Shown: in pieces, positions 1-7,418 of the stretch
How the letters are laid out: each line of letters begins with the position of its first letter
Position numbering within the stretch: position 1 is the first letter of the stretch
Assembly: GCA_037190485.1 (NCBI GenBank)
Contig: JBBCJB010000002.1
Coordinates: 248,001 to 312,000, forward strand
Source of the DNA: Parapedobacter sp037190485
GTDB lineage: Bacteria; Bacteroidota; Bacteroidia; Sphingobacteriales; Sphingobacteriaceae
Direction: 5' to 3'
Length of the DNA stretch: 64,000 nt
Made by a program: the position numbers and the translations under genes
Notes under the pieces: model-generated
The model's input: only the letters and a program-made list of their open reading frames with translations
What the model was told of the DNA's origin: nothing
The model's database searches: none

Positions 1-134
1 GTGACACCGATAAGCGGCTCACCGGAAGCCCTGTCCGTAACCTTGCCGGTCACGGTACTTTGGGCGTAGCCCCCGAGGCACATTGCCAAGAGCATAATCA
101 GCGCCCCAAACTTTAGATAATAGATTTTTCTCAT
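1..134 (-). CDS. SusC-type TonB-linked outer-membrane protein, N-terminal fragment
   Basis: Only the first 44 codons are in the window. They begin MRKIYYLKFG, continue as a hydrophobic signal peptide ending near GGYAQ, and then enter STVTGKVTDRASGEPLIGV. That last stretch is the start of the carboxypeptidase-regulatory-like domain preceding the plug of SusC proteins. The family forms the barrel of SusCD glycan or peptide importers in the outer membrane. The LacI-type gene upstream on the same strand (416-1444) is a likely regulator. The substrate cannot be told from this fragment. Confidence 0.8.
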   Translation of the reverse strand, partial: MRKIYYLKFGALIMLLAMCLGGYAQSTVTGKVTDRASGEPLIGV

Positions 135-305
135 ATTGATTGTTATTTAGTGTACGTAAAAAGATTTAGCTTCATGACACAAAATTCGGCCTCGTCCCAA
201 AAACTTTCCATTAATTCCATGTTATGCTTACCTTAACCCGAATCTATAATTGCAAAGGCAAACTAATCGATTTCCGGTCAACAAATCAATAGTGAAGGGT
301 TTTAT

Positions 306-329
306 CGTTACGCAAAGGTTTGCGTAACG
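306..329. promoter_or_regulatory. Perfect 11-bp-arm palindrome, candidate LacI-family operator
   Basis: The arms CGTTACGCAAA and TTTGCGTAACG are exact inverted copies separated by GG. They lie 172 bp upstream of the SusC start and 87 bp after the LacI stop. LacI-family operators are palindromes of about this size, so this is a plausible target of the neighbouring regulator. The rest of the 135-415 gap is AT-rich and shows no gene. Confidence 0.6.
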
Positions 330-415
330 GCCCCGGCAATGGCGCTGCACCCCGTGTATCGCCGCGAGCGAAACAGGTGGCGTTACGGAAAGAAAGCCAA
401 ATAGTTAACCCATCT

Positions 416-1444
416 TCAGGTCGTCATCCGCCGCACCAAATCGACGGGACAAACGACGGGCGTACGTAACGCGGTCGACGAATTGGCGGATTGCAAGGCA
501 CCGATCAATGTCTCGGCTACTTTGTCTGCCATCGCACTTGGATATTGTTCGATGGAGGTGATGGCAGGGGTGACGATAGACGCACGCGGGTCGTTGGAGT
601 AGCCCACGATCTTCAGGTCTTCCGGGATCCGTATGCCACGTTCCCGGGCGAATTCGACCGCCGCGATTGCCGTAGTGTCGTTGGATGCAAATAACCCATC
701 GGGTTGGCGGTCGCCGACAAAAAGTTTGCGCAAACTGCTCCAAGCATGCTCCGCGTTCAACTCGTGATGGTACACCCAATCGTCGCGGAGGGGCAATCCG
801 CGCTTGGCCAGCGCATCGCGGAATCCGCGACCGCGCTCACGGTAGATGTTGCTGGAGAGCGGGCCGCTGATGTAAGCGATCCGCTCGCATCCCGCCTGCA
901 ACAGGTGATTGCCGGCCAACAATCCGCCGCGGTAATCGTCTCCCTTGACGACGAAGGCATCGGTCGTTTCAGGCACCCTGTCGTAAAACACCAGCGGAAC
1001 CCCTTGGTGCAAAAACCCATCAAAGTGCGCGATGTCTTCGGTATACAGCGTAAGCGCCACCACCAGGGCATCCACACGCGCGGAGTACAATGTATTGGCC
1101 AGCGCTCGCTCAAGGTGCACCGAATCGTTGGATTGGCAGATCATCAGGTTGTAGCCCGCCGCCTGCAACTGGCGCTGCAAAGCGGTGATGAAAAACGAAT
1201 GGAAATACATGGAGATTCGTGGCACGATCAGCCCGATGATGTTGGAGCGCCTGTTTCGGAGTGAGGACGCCATGCTGTTGTGCCGATAGCCCATTTCCTT
1301 GGCCATCTCCTTGACCCGGTTACGCGTGACCTCGCTGATGCGCGCATTGTTATTGAGCGCCCGCGACACGGTGGCCGGCGATATGCCCAGCGCATGGGCG
1401 ATATCCACGATACTTTTCTCTGATTTGGGCTTCTTGGGCGTCAT
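416..1444 (-). CDS. LacI/PurR-family transcriptional regulator
   Basis: The 342-residue protein has the family layout. The N-terminal helix-turn-helix lies at about residues 11-55 (IVDIAHALGISPATVSRALN), the hinge with SSLRNRRSNIIGLIVP follows, and a periplasmic-binding-protein-like sensor domain extends to the end (GDDYRGGLLAGNHLL, DGLFASNDTTAIAA). It should be a dimeric DNA-binding regulator responding to a small sugar or related ligand. It is transcribed towards the SusC gene at 134 and a perfect palindrome lies between them, so control of that SusC locus is the natural inference. The ligand is unknown. Confidence 0.9.
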   Translation of the reverse strand: MTPKKPKSEKSIVDIAHALGISPATVSRALNNNARISEVTRNRVKEMAKEMGYRHNSMASSLRNRRSNIIGLIVPRISMYFHSFFITALQRQLQAAGYNLMICQSNDSVHLERALANTLYSARVDALVVALTLYTEDIAHFDGFLHQGVPLVFYDRVPETTDAFVVKGDDYRGGLLAGNHLLQAGCERIAYISGPLSSNIYRERGRGFRDALAKRGLPLRDDWVYHHELNAEHAWSSLRKLFVGDRQPDGLFASNDTTAIAAVEFARERGIRIPEDLKIVGYSNDPRASIVTPAITSIEQYPSAMADKVAETLIGALQSANSSTALRTPVVCPVDLVRRMTT

Positions 1445-1533
1445 CCAGTTCGTTATCTCCGCGCCAAAGCAACGTTATTTTGTTGGAAAAAACAAATCGC
1501 AAGCTATCACGCATTGATATCGATTGCTTTTGT

Positions 1534-1541
1534 TAGGTTTG
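1534..1541 (+). promoter_or_regulatory. Bacteroidota -7 promoter element (TAGGTTTG)
   Basis: The octamer matches TAnnTTTG exactly. It lies 33 bp upstream of the ATG at 1575, in the gap between divergent genes. A clear -33 TTTG was not found at the ideal distance. Confidence 0.5.
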
Positions 1542-1574
1542 CACCAGCGCGCTTTGCGCTGAACCAATTTATTC

Positions 1575-2861
1575 ATGTCCATGAAGAAGGAATATCCGTA
1601 CCAAAACCTTTCCTTGCACGACATGGAAGGCGAAATATGGAAAGACGTCCCAAATTACGCGGGGTATTATCAAGTCTCGAACTTCGGGCGCGTGAAGCGC
1701 TTGGCCCATGTGGTTACGCATCGGCTCGGCTCGCAGCCCGTGCGGACAATCATCCGAAACCAAATCGTGGGCAAGTCATACAATGCCTACATGAAGGACT
1801 ACACGTTCCATCTTCGCTTCGCGGCGTCGGTACAAGGACGCACCGAGAATTTCAATACGGCTCGTTTGGTGTACCATTGCTTCGTGGAGCCGTTTGACAT
1901 GAAAGACCGGAATACGTTTGTTTATTTCAAAGACGAAGACCCCTTCAACATCCAGCCGGAAAACCTGTACCTGGCCAATCAAGCCGACAAACAACGGCGC
2001 ATGGAGGCCCGTGGCCGACGCGGCACGCCGTTTCTGGACATGACACCCGAAAAGCGGAAGTGGGTACAGGAAAAAATCAGGAGAATCCGGGCACAGAAAA
2101 CGGTCGATCAAATCAGCCAGTACGATGCCGATGGACGTTTGATCCAGACGTTCCACAATGCTTCAGTCGCTGGAAAAACGTTGGGCATCAATCCCCGACG
2201 CATCGCCTATGCGGCAACAGAAGCCCGGAAGAAGGTACTTACGGCGGGTGGGTTCCTGTGGCGACGCGGCACAGCGCGACAAATCGACATCAGCCCCATG
2301 CTGTCTTCGCCCGGCGTTCACCGGACCATCTTGGCCAAGCACTTGAAACGTGTGGGGCAATATGACCTCGATGGTAACCTGATCCGTACCTTTCCATCCA
2401 AGAAAGCGGCCGCCAAAATGCTGGGCTTCAATTTCCAGCAGATCATCGATGCCACCAAGGGACATAGCCTCACCTACAGGGGATACCTCTGGCGGGAGAA
2501 TCCCGTTGCCAAAATCGACGTCAAACCCCTGCTGAAGGGGCGCGAACACCGCATTACCCCACTAAGCGCAAAATGCCGGGTGGTTACACAGTACAACCTT
2601 GACGGCATTCGCATACGGACGTTTGCCACGAAGACCGAGGCCGCCAAGCTGACCGGAACGGACTCCACAAGCATCACGGATGCGACCACGGGCAAGGCCA
2701 TGACCGCTGGCGGCTACCTTTGGCAATTGGGGGAAGCGCTTCGACTGGATATCCGCAAGCTCACCAAATCTCCCCGTTTCAAGCGTTCGCAATTGGAGAA
2801 GCACCTTGCCGAGAAACGCAGGAAAAACCTGGAAAAAATAGACGGACGAAACAAGGGCTAG
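1575..2861 (+). CDS. NUMOD4/NUMOD1 repeat protein with a degenerate HNH region
   Basis: The 428-residue protein opens with a NUMOD4-like motif at residues 20-43 (IWKDVPNYAGYYQVSNFGRV). Residues 97-141 align with an HNH-homing-nuclease core (RLVYHCFVEP ... NIQPENLYLANQADKQ), but the usual catalytic His of the HKDGD motif is replaced (VYFKDED). Three NUMOD1-like repeats follow at about 179-230, 259-307 and 336-384. Each reads roughly QYD-DG-I-TF ... A-LG ... I-A---GR-LTAGGYLW. These modules are DNA-binding elements of phage and intron homing endonucleases. With the nuclease core apparently dead, a DNA-binding role is more likely than cleavage. It stands alone, with its own promoter. Confidence 0.75.
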   Translation: MSMKKEYPYQNLSLHDMEGEIWKDVPNYAGYYQVSNFGRVKRLAHVVTHRLGSQPVRTIIRNQIVGKSYNAYMKDYTFHLRFAASVQGRTENFNTARLVYHCFVEPFDMKDRNTFVYFKDEDPFNIQPENLYLANQADKQRRMEARGRRGTPFLDMTPEKRKWVQEKIRRIRAQKTVDQISQYDADGRLIQTFHNASVAGKTLGINPRRIAYAATEARKKVLTAGGFLWRRGTARQIDISPMLSSPGVHRTILAKHLKRVGQYDLDGNLIRTFPSKKAAAKMLGFNFQQIIDATKGHSLTYRGYLWRENPVAKIDVKPLLKGREHRITPLSAKCRVVTQYNLDGIRIRTFATKTEAAKLTGTDSTSITDATTGKAMTAGGYLWQLGEALRLDIRKLTKSPRFKRSQLEKHLAEKRRKNLEKIDGRNKG

Positions 2862-2864
2862 GCA

Positions 2865-3230
2865 TTAGTACTGTCCCGTGCCCAACAGCACCAACGTACA
2901 AGCCTCGAGGGTATCGATGCCGCGTTGCCTCGCCAACGCATCCAATTCCGGGTTTTCCGTGCCGGGATTGAAGATGATTCGCCGCGGATTGGTCGAGATG
3001 ATGTAATCGTAGTATTCCGGTTGCCGCTGCGGACCGATATACAGCGTGATGGTATGGACGTCTGTCAACGTTTCCCCGGCCGGTTGTATCGGCGCCCCCG
3101 CCACCTCGCCACGCTTAATGCCGATGTTGACGATGGGATGGCCCGCGTTAGCCAATCGATGTGCCGCCAAATAGGCATAGCGACCAGGATTGGTCGTGGC
3201 GCCAAGGATCAAGGTCTTTTTCTGTGTCAT
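2865..3230 (-). CDS. CoA-binding domain protein (Rossmann fold)
   Basis: The 121-residue protein begins MTQKKTLILGATTNPGRYAYL, a Rossmann nucleotide-binding loop typical of the small CoA_binding_2 family related to the succinyl-CoA synthetase alpha N-terminal domain. Later motifs YIISTNPRRIIFNPGTENPE and EACTLVLL also fit. An upstream in-frame extension exists, but the start at 3230 gives the normal family length. The gene overlaps nothing and sits 20 bp downstream of the esterase on the same strand, so the two are probably co-transcribed. The physiological role of the family is unknown. Confidence 0.75.
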   Translation of the reverse strand: MTQKKTLILGATTNPGRYAYLAAHRLANAGHPIVNIGIKRGEVAGAPIQPAGETLTDVHTITLYIGPQRQPEYYDYIISTNPRRIIFNPGTENPELDALARQRGIDTLEACTLVLLGTGQY

Positions 3231-3250
3231 TTTTTTGGGCTCTACGGATA

Positions 3251-4177
3251 CTATTGCGTGTCGAAAAAATTCGCCGTTGCCGCCACGACCTGATCCCAAT
3301 TGCCGGGCTGTCCGAACCCGTGATCCGCTCCCGCGATCATGACATGCGTGCTGGCCGACCCTTTGCTGTTCAACAACGTCGTTAAGCTATTGTATTGCAG
3401 CTCGCTCACGTCGGGAATAGGCCCCACGGTATTGTCTTCGGGCCGTACGCTGATCGTGGGTATACCCCCCGTGTTGTTGGCCACCCAGTAGGGGCTGGCC
3501 GCCATGTAGGCAAGCTTATTTTCATTGGTGGCTTCCGCGCCAACAATGCGATAGAACAATTCCCTTAACCGTGGGTCAAGCAGTGCGACCTCTGCCTCGT
3601 CATTGAACGCGAACGTAGTCAATCCAGCCCAATTGGCGGCGGCCTTGATACGGCCGTTTGTATTGTCATCGCCATACGCATGCAGGAGTGCCAAGGTGGC
3701 ACCTGCGCTGTGCCCGGCAATGAACCAGTCCGTGCCGCTGACGGCCCACTCCGCGCGTTCGCTCCATGCGGTCTCGACCGCTGCCGCGACATCGTCCAGC
3801 TGCTGATGAATGGTGATTTCGCTGGGTTTGTGTACGGGTGGATTATCCAACACACCGGTGATGTCCACCAACCGGTAATTGATGTTCACCACGGCATAAC
3901 CCCGGGCAACCAGTTTCAGTACGACTTCCTCTACTTGCGTTTTATCGCCCGCGACAAATCCGCCGCCATGGATAAACACGATGACGCCGGTGCGATCGGG
4001 TGTACGGCCTGCGGGAAGATACACATCCATTTTATGGCGCTCATGCTGGCCGTAAGACACGTTGGTCATGCGCGTCTCGTCTCGTTCACTTTCGGGCGTG
4101 GGACCGTCGTCGGTACACCCGACCCACGAAATCGCCACGATAAAAAATAGGCTGGTTCTCAACGCTGCGCTTGCCAT
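3251..4177 (-). CDS. Lipoprotein alpha/beta hydrolase (BD-FAE/HSL-like esterase)
   Basis: This 308-residue protein carries a lipoprotein signal ending WVGC at residue 21. It has the alpha/beta-hydrolase hallmarks: oxyanion motif HGGGF at 70-74, nucleophile elbow GHSAG with Ser157, and a late Asp and His (PEDNT, GADHGFG). It should hydrolyse short-chain or aryl esters at the outer face of a membrane. A purine-rich GGGAG stretch lies just before the start. The substrate is unknown; the neighbours do not define a pathway. Confidence 0.85.
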   Translation of the reverse strand: MASAALRTSLFFIVAISWVGCTDDGPTPESERDETRMTNVSYGQHERHKMDVYLPAGRTPDRTGVIVFIHGGGFVAGDKTQVEEVVLKLVARGYAVVNINYRLVDITGVLDNPPVHKPSEITIHQQLDDVAAAVETAWSERAEWAVSGTDWFIAGHSAGATLALLHAYGDDNTNGRIKAAANWAGLTTFAFNDEAEVALLDPRLRELFYRIVGAEATNENKLAYMAASPYWVANNTGGIPTISVRPEDNTVGPIPDVSELQYNSLTTLLNSKGSASTHVMIAGADHGFGQPGNWDQVVAATANFFDTQ

Positions 4178-4244
4178 ATCGCTCCCTATCTATATAACTG
4201 CAGCAAGCGTATCAAGAATCACGCCACTACTTCTTGGGTCGTTG

Positions 4245-5456
4245 CTATTGCGCCGTGAACTCGCCCGATGCCGAATAGGCGGCCTGCCGGATCACCGGCA
4301 TGCCAAGGATCTGGTAAAGCTCGTCCAAATGCAACAAGCTGCCATTCGCCATATTGGTGAGCAGCACGATGGTGATGTCTTCCTTGAGGTCTCGGATATA
4401 GAGGTTGCGGAACCCGTGCCACCAACCCGTGTGGTAGACCACCCGATGGTTGCCGGGGTCGAATGTCCGCCAACCGTAGCCGTAATTGAAGATCTCTTTG
4501 GTCGGTTTGCTGTAGCCCGCGTATGCGGAATCCAATGTCTCGGGCTTAAGCAAACGTCCGTCGCGCAACGCGCGATCGAACAGGAATAGGTCCTGGACGG
4601 TGCTGTAGATGCCTTTGTCGCCCAACGGGCCATCTTGGTAGTTCTGCACGACGGATCGCCGCCAAACACGATCATGGCCCACCACGTCCGTCGGGATTTT
4701 CTCATACACGGCCGTGGAATAGGCGCCCGTGTTTTTCATCCCGGCTGCCGCAAACACTTTTTCCTGCATGTAAACCGCGAAATCTTGTCCACTCACCTTT
4801 TCGATGATGGCCGCGAGCACCATGTAATTGGTGTTGTTGTAAAAGAATCGAACATCCGGATTGGCGTATTTGGCCGGCTTGTGCTTGGCAAACAGGTTCA
4901 TGACGTCCATGTTGGACATCCCTTTGGAACGGTCCGGCCAAATCTCCCGTTTATCGGTGAAGTAAAGGTAATTCGTAAGCCCTGAGCGGTGGGTGAGCAG
5001 CTGCTTGACCGTAACGCCGGGATACGGGAAATCCGGGAAGAATTCGTCGACCGTCTGCTCCAACTTGATCTTGCCATCCTCCCAGAGCTTAAGGATACCG
5101 GTTGCGGTCAATGGTTTTGAAACGGAAGCGAGCTCGAATTGCGACGCGATTTTCAGGCTGTCTTTCAGCAGGTGATTCGCCCATCCAAACGCATGCTGGT
5201 ATAAGATCTTGCCTTTTTTGGCGATGAGCACATTGCCGTTGAAACCCGACCGACTGTGCAACCGCTGCATAAAGGCCTCCAGTCGCGGATCTGCCTGTGC
5301 GGGCTCATAGACCAACATCAAGCTATCCTGTTCGCGCTGTTTCCGCTCGGCATCCAACCGCTTGCTTTTGGAACAGGTGCACGAAGCGCTCAGCAAGATG
5401 GAAAACAACGCAACACCGACAACGATACCGACGGATAACTTTTTGACAATCATCAT
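4245..5456 (-). CDS. Serine hydrolase of the class C beta-lactamase / DD-peptidase fold, lipoprotein
   Basis: From the ATG at 5456 the product is 403 residues and begins MMIVKKLSVGIVVG with a lipobox near ILLSASC. The three active-site motifs are visible: SVSK (Ser111, Lys114), a YNN tyrosine motif and HTG (VVYHTGWWHGF). This family includes DD-peptidases, D-aminopeptidases and esterases, and most members are not true resistance enzymes. The start at 5453 is equally possible. It has no obvious functional link to the esterase next to it. Confidence 0.85.
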   Translation of the reverse strand: MMIVKKLSVGIVVGVALFSILLSASCTCSKSKRLDAERKQREQDSLMLVYEPAQADPRLEAFMQRLHSRSGFNGNVLIAKKGKILYQHAFGWANHLLKDSLKIASQFELASVSKPLTATGILKLWEDGKIKLEQTVDEFFPDFPYPGVTVKQLLTHRSGLTNYLYFTDKREIWPDRSKGMSNMDVMNLFAKHKPAKYANPDVRFFYNNTNYMVLAAIIEKVSGQDFAVYMQEKVFAAAGMKNTGAYSTAVYEKIPTDVVGHDRVWRRSVVQNYQDGPLGDKGIYSTVQDLFLFDRALRDGRLLKPETLDSAYAGYSKPTKEIFNYGYGWRTFDPGNHRVVYHTGWWHGFRNLYIRDLKEDITIVLLTNMANGSLLHLDELYQILGMPVIRQAAYSASGEFTAQ

Positions 5457-5563
5457 ACGGGCTACGAAGTTATCATGATTGGCGATCAATGACAAAACAA
5501 TTTTCGTATTTTCGCATTTATTGGCTTATATGCATTGGATAATAATCATAAACAAACACGATC

Positions 5564-5923
5564 ATGCGATTTATCATTGACGTATTATTGACAGGATTGG
5601 CTGTATTCCTTGCAGCATTGGTTCTCCCCGACTCAGCGGTGACTGTCGCTGGATTCGGTTGGGCGATTTTGGCTGGACTGATCATCAGTTTCGTAAACGC
5701 CACGATCGGAACGGTACTCCGTTTCTTTACCTTTCCGCTCAACATCCTCACGCTCGGGTTGATTTCGTTCATCATCACCGTGTTGATGGTACAGCTAACC
5801 AGTTACTTCATGGGCAGCAAATTCGAGGTAGCCAACTTTTGGTGGGGTGCCGTATTTGCCATCATCGTGGCCATCATCCAAATCGTCCTGAACGGCATCT
5901 TTGGATCGAAAGATCGGGATTGA
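5564..5923 (+). CDS. Phage holin family 4 / DUF360-like four-helix membrane protein
   Basis: The 119-residue protein is almost entirely hydrophobic, with four predicted membrane segments (about residues 3-22, 30-50, 60-85, 93-112) and a short charged tail GSKDRD. The pattern FVNATIGTVLRFFTFPLNILTLGL is typical of the YvlD/holin IV superfamily found in many non-phage genomes. No other phage gene is nearby, so lysis is unlikely. The function is unknown. Confidence 0.75.
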   Translation: MRFIIDVLLTGLAVFLAALVLPDSAVTVAGFGWAILAGLIISFVNATIGTVLRFFTFPLNILTLGLISFIITVLMVQLTSYFMGSKFEVANFWWGAVFAIIVAIIQIVLNGIFGSKDRD

Positions 5924-5929
5924 CCCATC

Positions 5930-5963
5930 TAGTGTCGTGTCAACCATACTCCATCGCGACACT
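5930..5963. repeat. Hairpin with a GTGTCAACCA core, repeat copy 1
   Basis: The 7-bp arms AGTGTCG and CGACACT enclose GTGTCAACCA and CTCCATC. The core TGTCGTGTCAACCA and the following TCCATC recur at 27996-28017, and the core recurs inverted at 28137-28149. It starts 6 bp after the holin-like stop codon, so it could also act as a terminator. Confidence 0.45.
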
Positions 5964-5998
5964 TATTGTACTTTTTACACTTAGTCAGGAATTTGTTT

Positions 5999-6006
5999 TA
6001 TCTTTG
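5999..6006 (+). promoter_or_regulatory. Bacteroidota -7 promoter element (TATCTTTG)
   Basis: This exact TAnnTTTG match lies 22 bp upstream of the GTG start of the MFS gene. That implies a short leader and supports the GTG start. Confidence 0.55.
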
Positions 6007-6028
6007 TATGGATTTAAGAATTTGACAG

Positions 6029-7183
6029 GTGCCTGAAATAACTCATCGGAAACGTATCCGAATCGCGGTCTCCTTATTTTACTTCTGCCAAGGGCTGGCC
6101 TTTGCTTCCTGGGCAAGCCGCATTCCCGACATCAAAACCGCATTGGGCCTTTCGGATGCCGCACTGGGCACGTTGTTGTTTGCCTTGCCGGTTGGCCAGT
6201 TAATCACGATGCCGCTTTCGGGCAAGCTGGTGACCAAATACGGCAGCAGGAGCGTCCTCCGCATGGCGGCGCCGCTCTATGCCATCGTACTGACGTTTTT
6301 GGGGCTGGCCACCACGAGCTGGCATTTGGGCTTGGCGCTGCTCATCTTTGGCGTAGTGGGTAACCTTTGCAACATCGCGGTGAACACACAGGGAGTTGCC
6401 GCTGAAAAATTATACGGCCGATCCATCATGACGTCTTTCCATGGCGCATGGAGCATTGCCGGTTTTGCAGGCGCGCTCATCGGGCTGCTGATGATGAATT
6501 TGCATATCGATCCATACCCACACTTTTGGATTATCGTGGGCTTGGTAGTGGCTAATACGTTATTGAATGAGAAACATTTGGTATCTGCCATAAAAACCCA
6601 ACAGAAAAAAACCAGCTTTTTCAAGAAGCCCGAGGGTATACTCATGCAATTGGGCATTATCGGCTTTTGCAGCATGGCAGCCGAAGGGGCGATGTTCGAC
6701 TGGAGCGGTGTCTATTTCAAGGACATCGTACAGGCGCCGAAATCCTTGGTGGTATTGGGCTATGCTTCGTTCATGGTGATGATGGCGATGGGGCGGTTTG
6801 TGGGCGATTGGGCCATCCGACGCTTCGGTCGCAAGTCGTTACTTCAAGTAAGCGGCTGCCTCATCTTTGTCGGCATGGGGCTATCCGTGGCACTTCCCAA
6901 CATCGTGGCAGCGACCATCGGGTTCATGCTGGTCGGCCTCGGTGTAGCCTGTGTGGTGCCCTCTGTATACAGTGCCGCCGGACAAAATGCGAAGGTCCCT
7001 CCGGGGGTTGCGCTGGCCATGGTATCGAGCGTAAGCTACCTCGGCTTCCTGATCGGCCCTCCATTGATCGGGTATATCGCGGAGTTGGCCAGCCTACGTT
7101 ATTCCTATGCCGTAATCGGGCTCTCCGGGTTATTGATTACATTTCTGGTATCGAAGACGGCGGTTATCCGTAACGGCGATTGA
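6029..7183 (+). CDS. MFS transporter, YbjJ-like
   Basis: The 384-residue protein has about twelve membrane segments. Its opening (FCQGLAFASWASRIPDIKTALGLSDAALG) closely resembles the E. coli YbjJ group of major facilitator proteins. The start is a GTG at 6029; the ATG at 6008 runs into a stop after five codons. It should export or import a small solute across the inner membrane, with no substrate evident. A MITE-like repeat begins 11 bp after the stop. Confidence 0.85.
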   Translation: MPEITHRKRIRIAVSLFYFCQGLAFASWASRIPDIKTALGLSDAALGTLLFALPVGQLITMPLSGKLVTKYGSRSVLRMAAPLYAIVLTFLGLATTSWHLGLALLIFGVVGNLCNIAVNTQGVAAEKLYGRSIMTSFHGAWSIAGFAGALIGLLMMNLHIDPYPHFWIIVGLVVANTLLNEKHLVSAIKTQQKKTSFFKKPEGILMQLGIIGFCSMAAEGAMFDWSGVYFKDIVQAPKSLVVLGYASFMVMMAMGRFVGDWAIRRFGRKSLLQVSGCLIFVGMGLSVALPNIVAATIGFMLVGLGVACVVPSVYSAAGQNAKVPPGVALAMVSSVSYLGFLIGPPLIGYIAELASLRYSYAVIGLSGLLITFLVSKTAVIRNGD

Positions 7184-7194
7184 CAGGACGTATC

Positions 7195-7356
7195 GAGCTT
7201 GTTTAAACTTTATCCTTTGGTCTGCAATTGCGCCTCTTTCGCTCACTCTTCGGCTATTTTTGAGCGCGTAGCAACCAGCTACGAACTCAAAAACGAGCCT
7301 CGATTGAACAAAAGATGCGTCAATTTCGCCATCAAAAATAAAGTTTAAACAAGCTC
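7195..7356. mobile_element. 162-bp MITE-like element with perfect 18-bp terminal inverted repeats
   Basis: The ends GAGCTTGTTTAAACTTTA (7195-7212) and its exact reverse complement (7339-7356) bracket a non-coding interior. The interior is itself imperfectly self-complementary around a GTAGC-AACCA-GCTAC core at about 7269-7282, so the whole element can fold as one long hairpin. The trinucleotide ATC flanks both sides (7192-7194 and 7357-7359) and may be a target-site duplication. It encodes no transposase and would have to be mobilised in trans. Confidence 0.7.
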
Positions 7357-7361
7357 ATCCA

Positions 7362-7395
7362 ACATAAAAAGAAAATGCCCGATCGTCGGGCATTT
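7362..7395 (-). terminator. Intrinsic terminator of nagB
   Basis: A perfect 10-bp stem (AAATGCCCGA and TCGGGCATTT, three-base loop) is followed on the minus strand by TTTCTTTTTATG. It lies 24 bp past the nagB stop. Confidence 0.75.
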
Positions 7396-7418
7396 CGCAT
7401 TCATATAAAGAACCGGGA

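Noticed and set aside
4245..5456. True beta-lactamase resistance gene
   Set aside because: The SxxK/YxN/HTG set is shared by many peptidases and esterases, and neither context nor sequence supports resistance.
5564..5923. Prophage remnant, suggested by the holin-like protein
   Set aside because: No other phage gene is near, and this membrane family is common in bacterial chromosomes.
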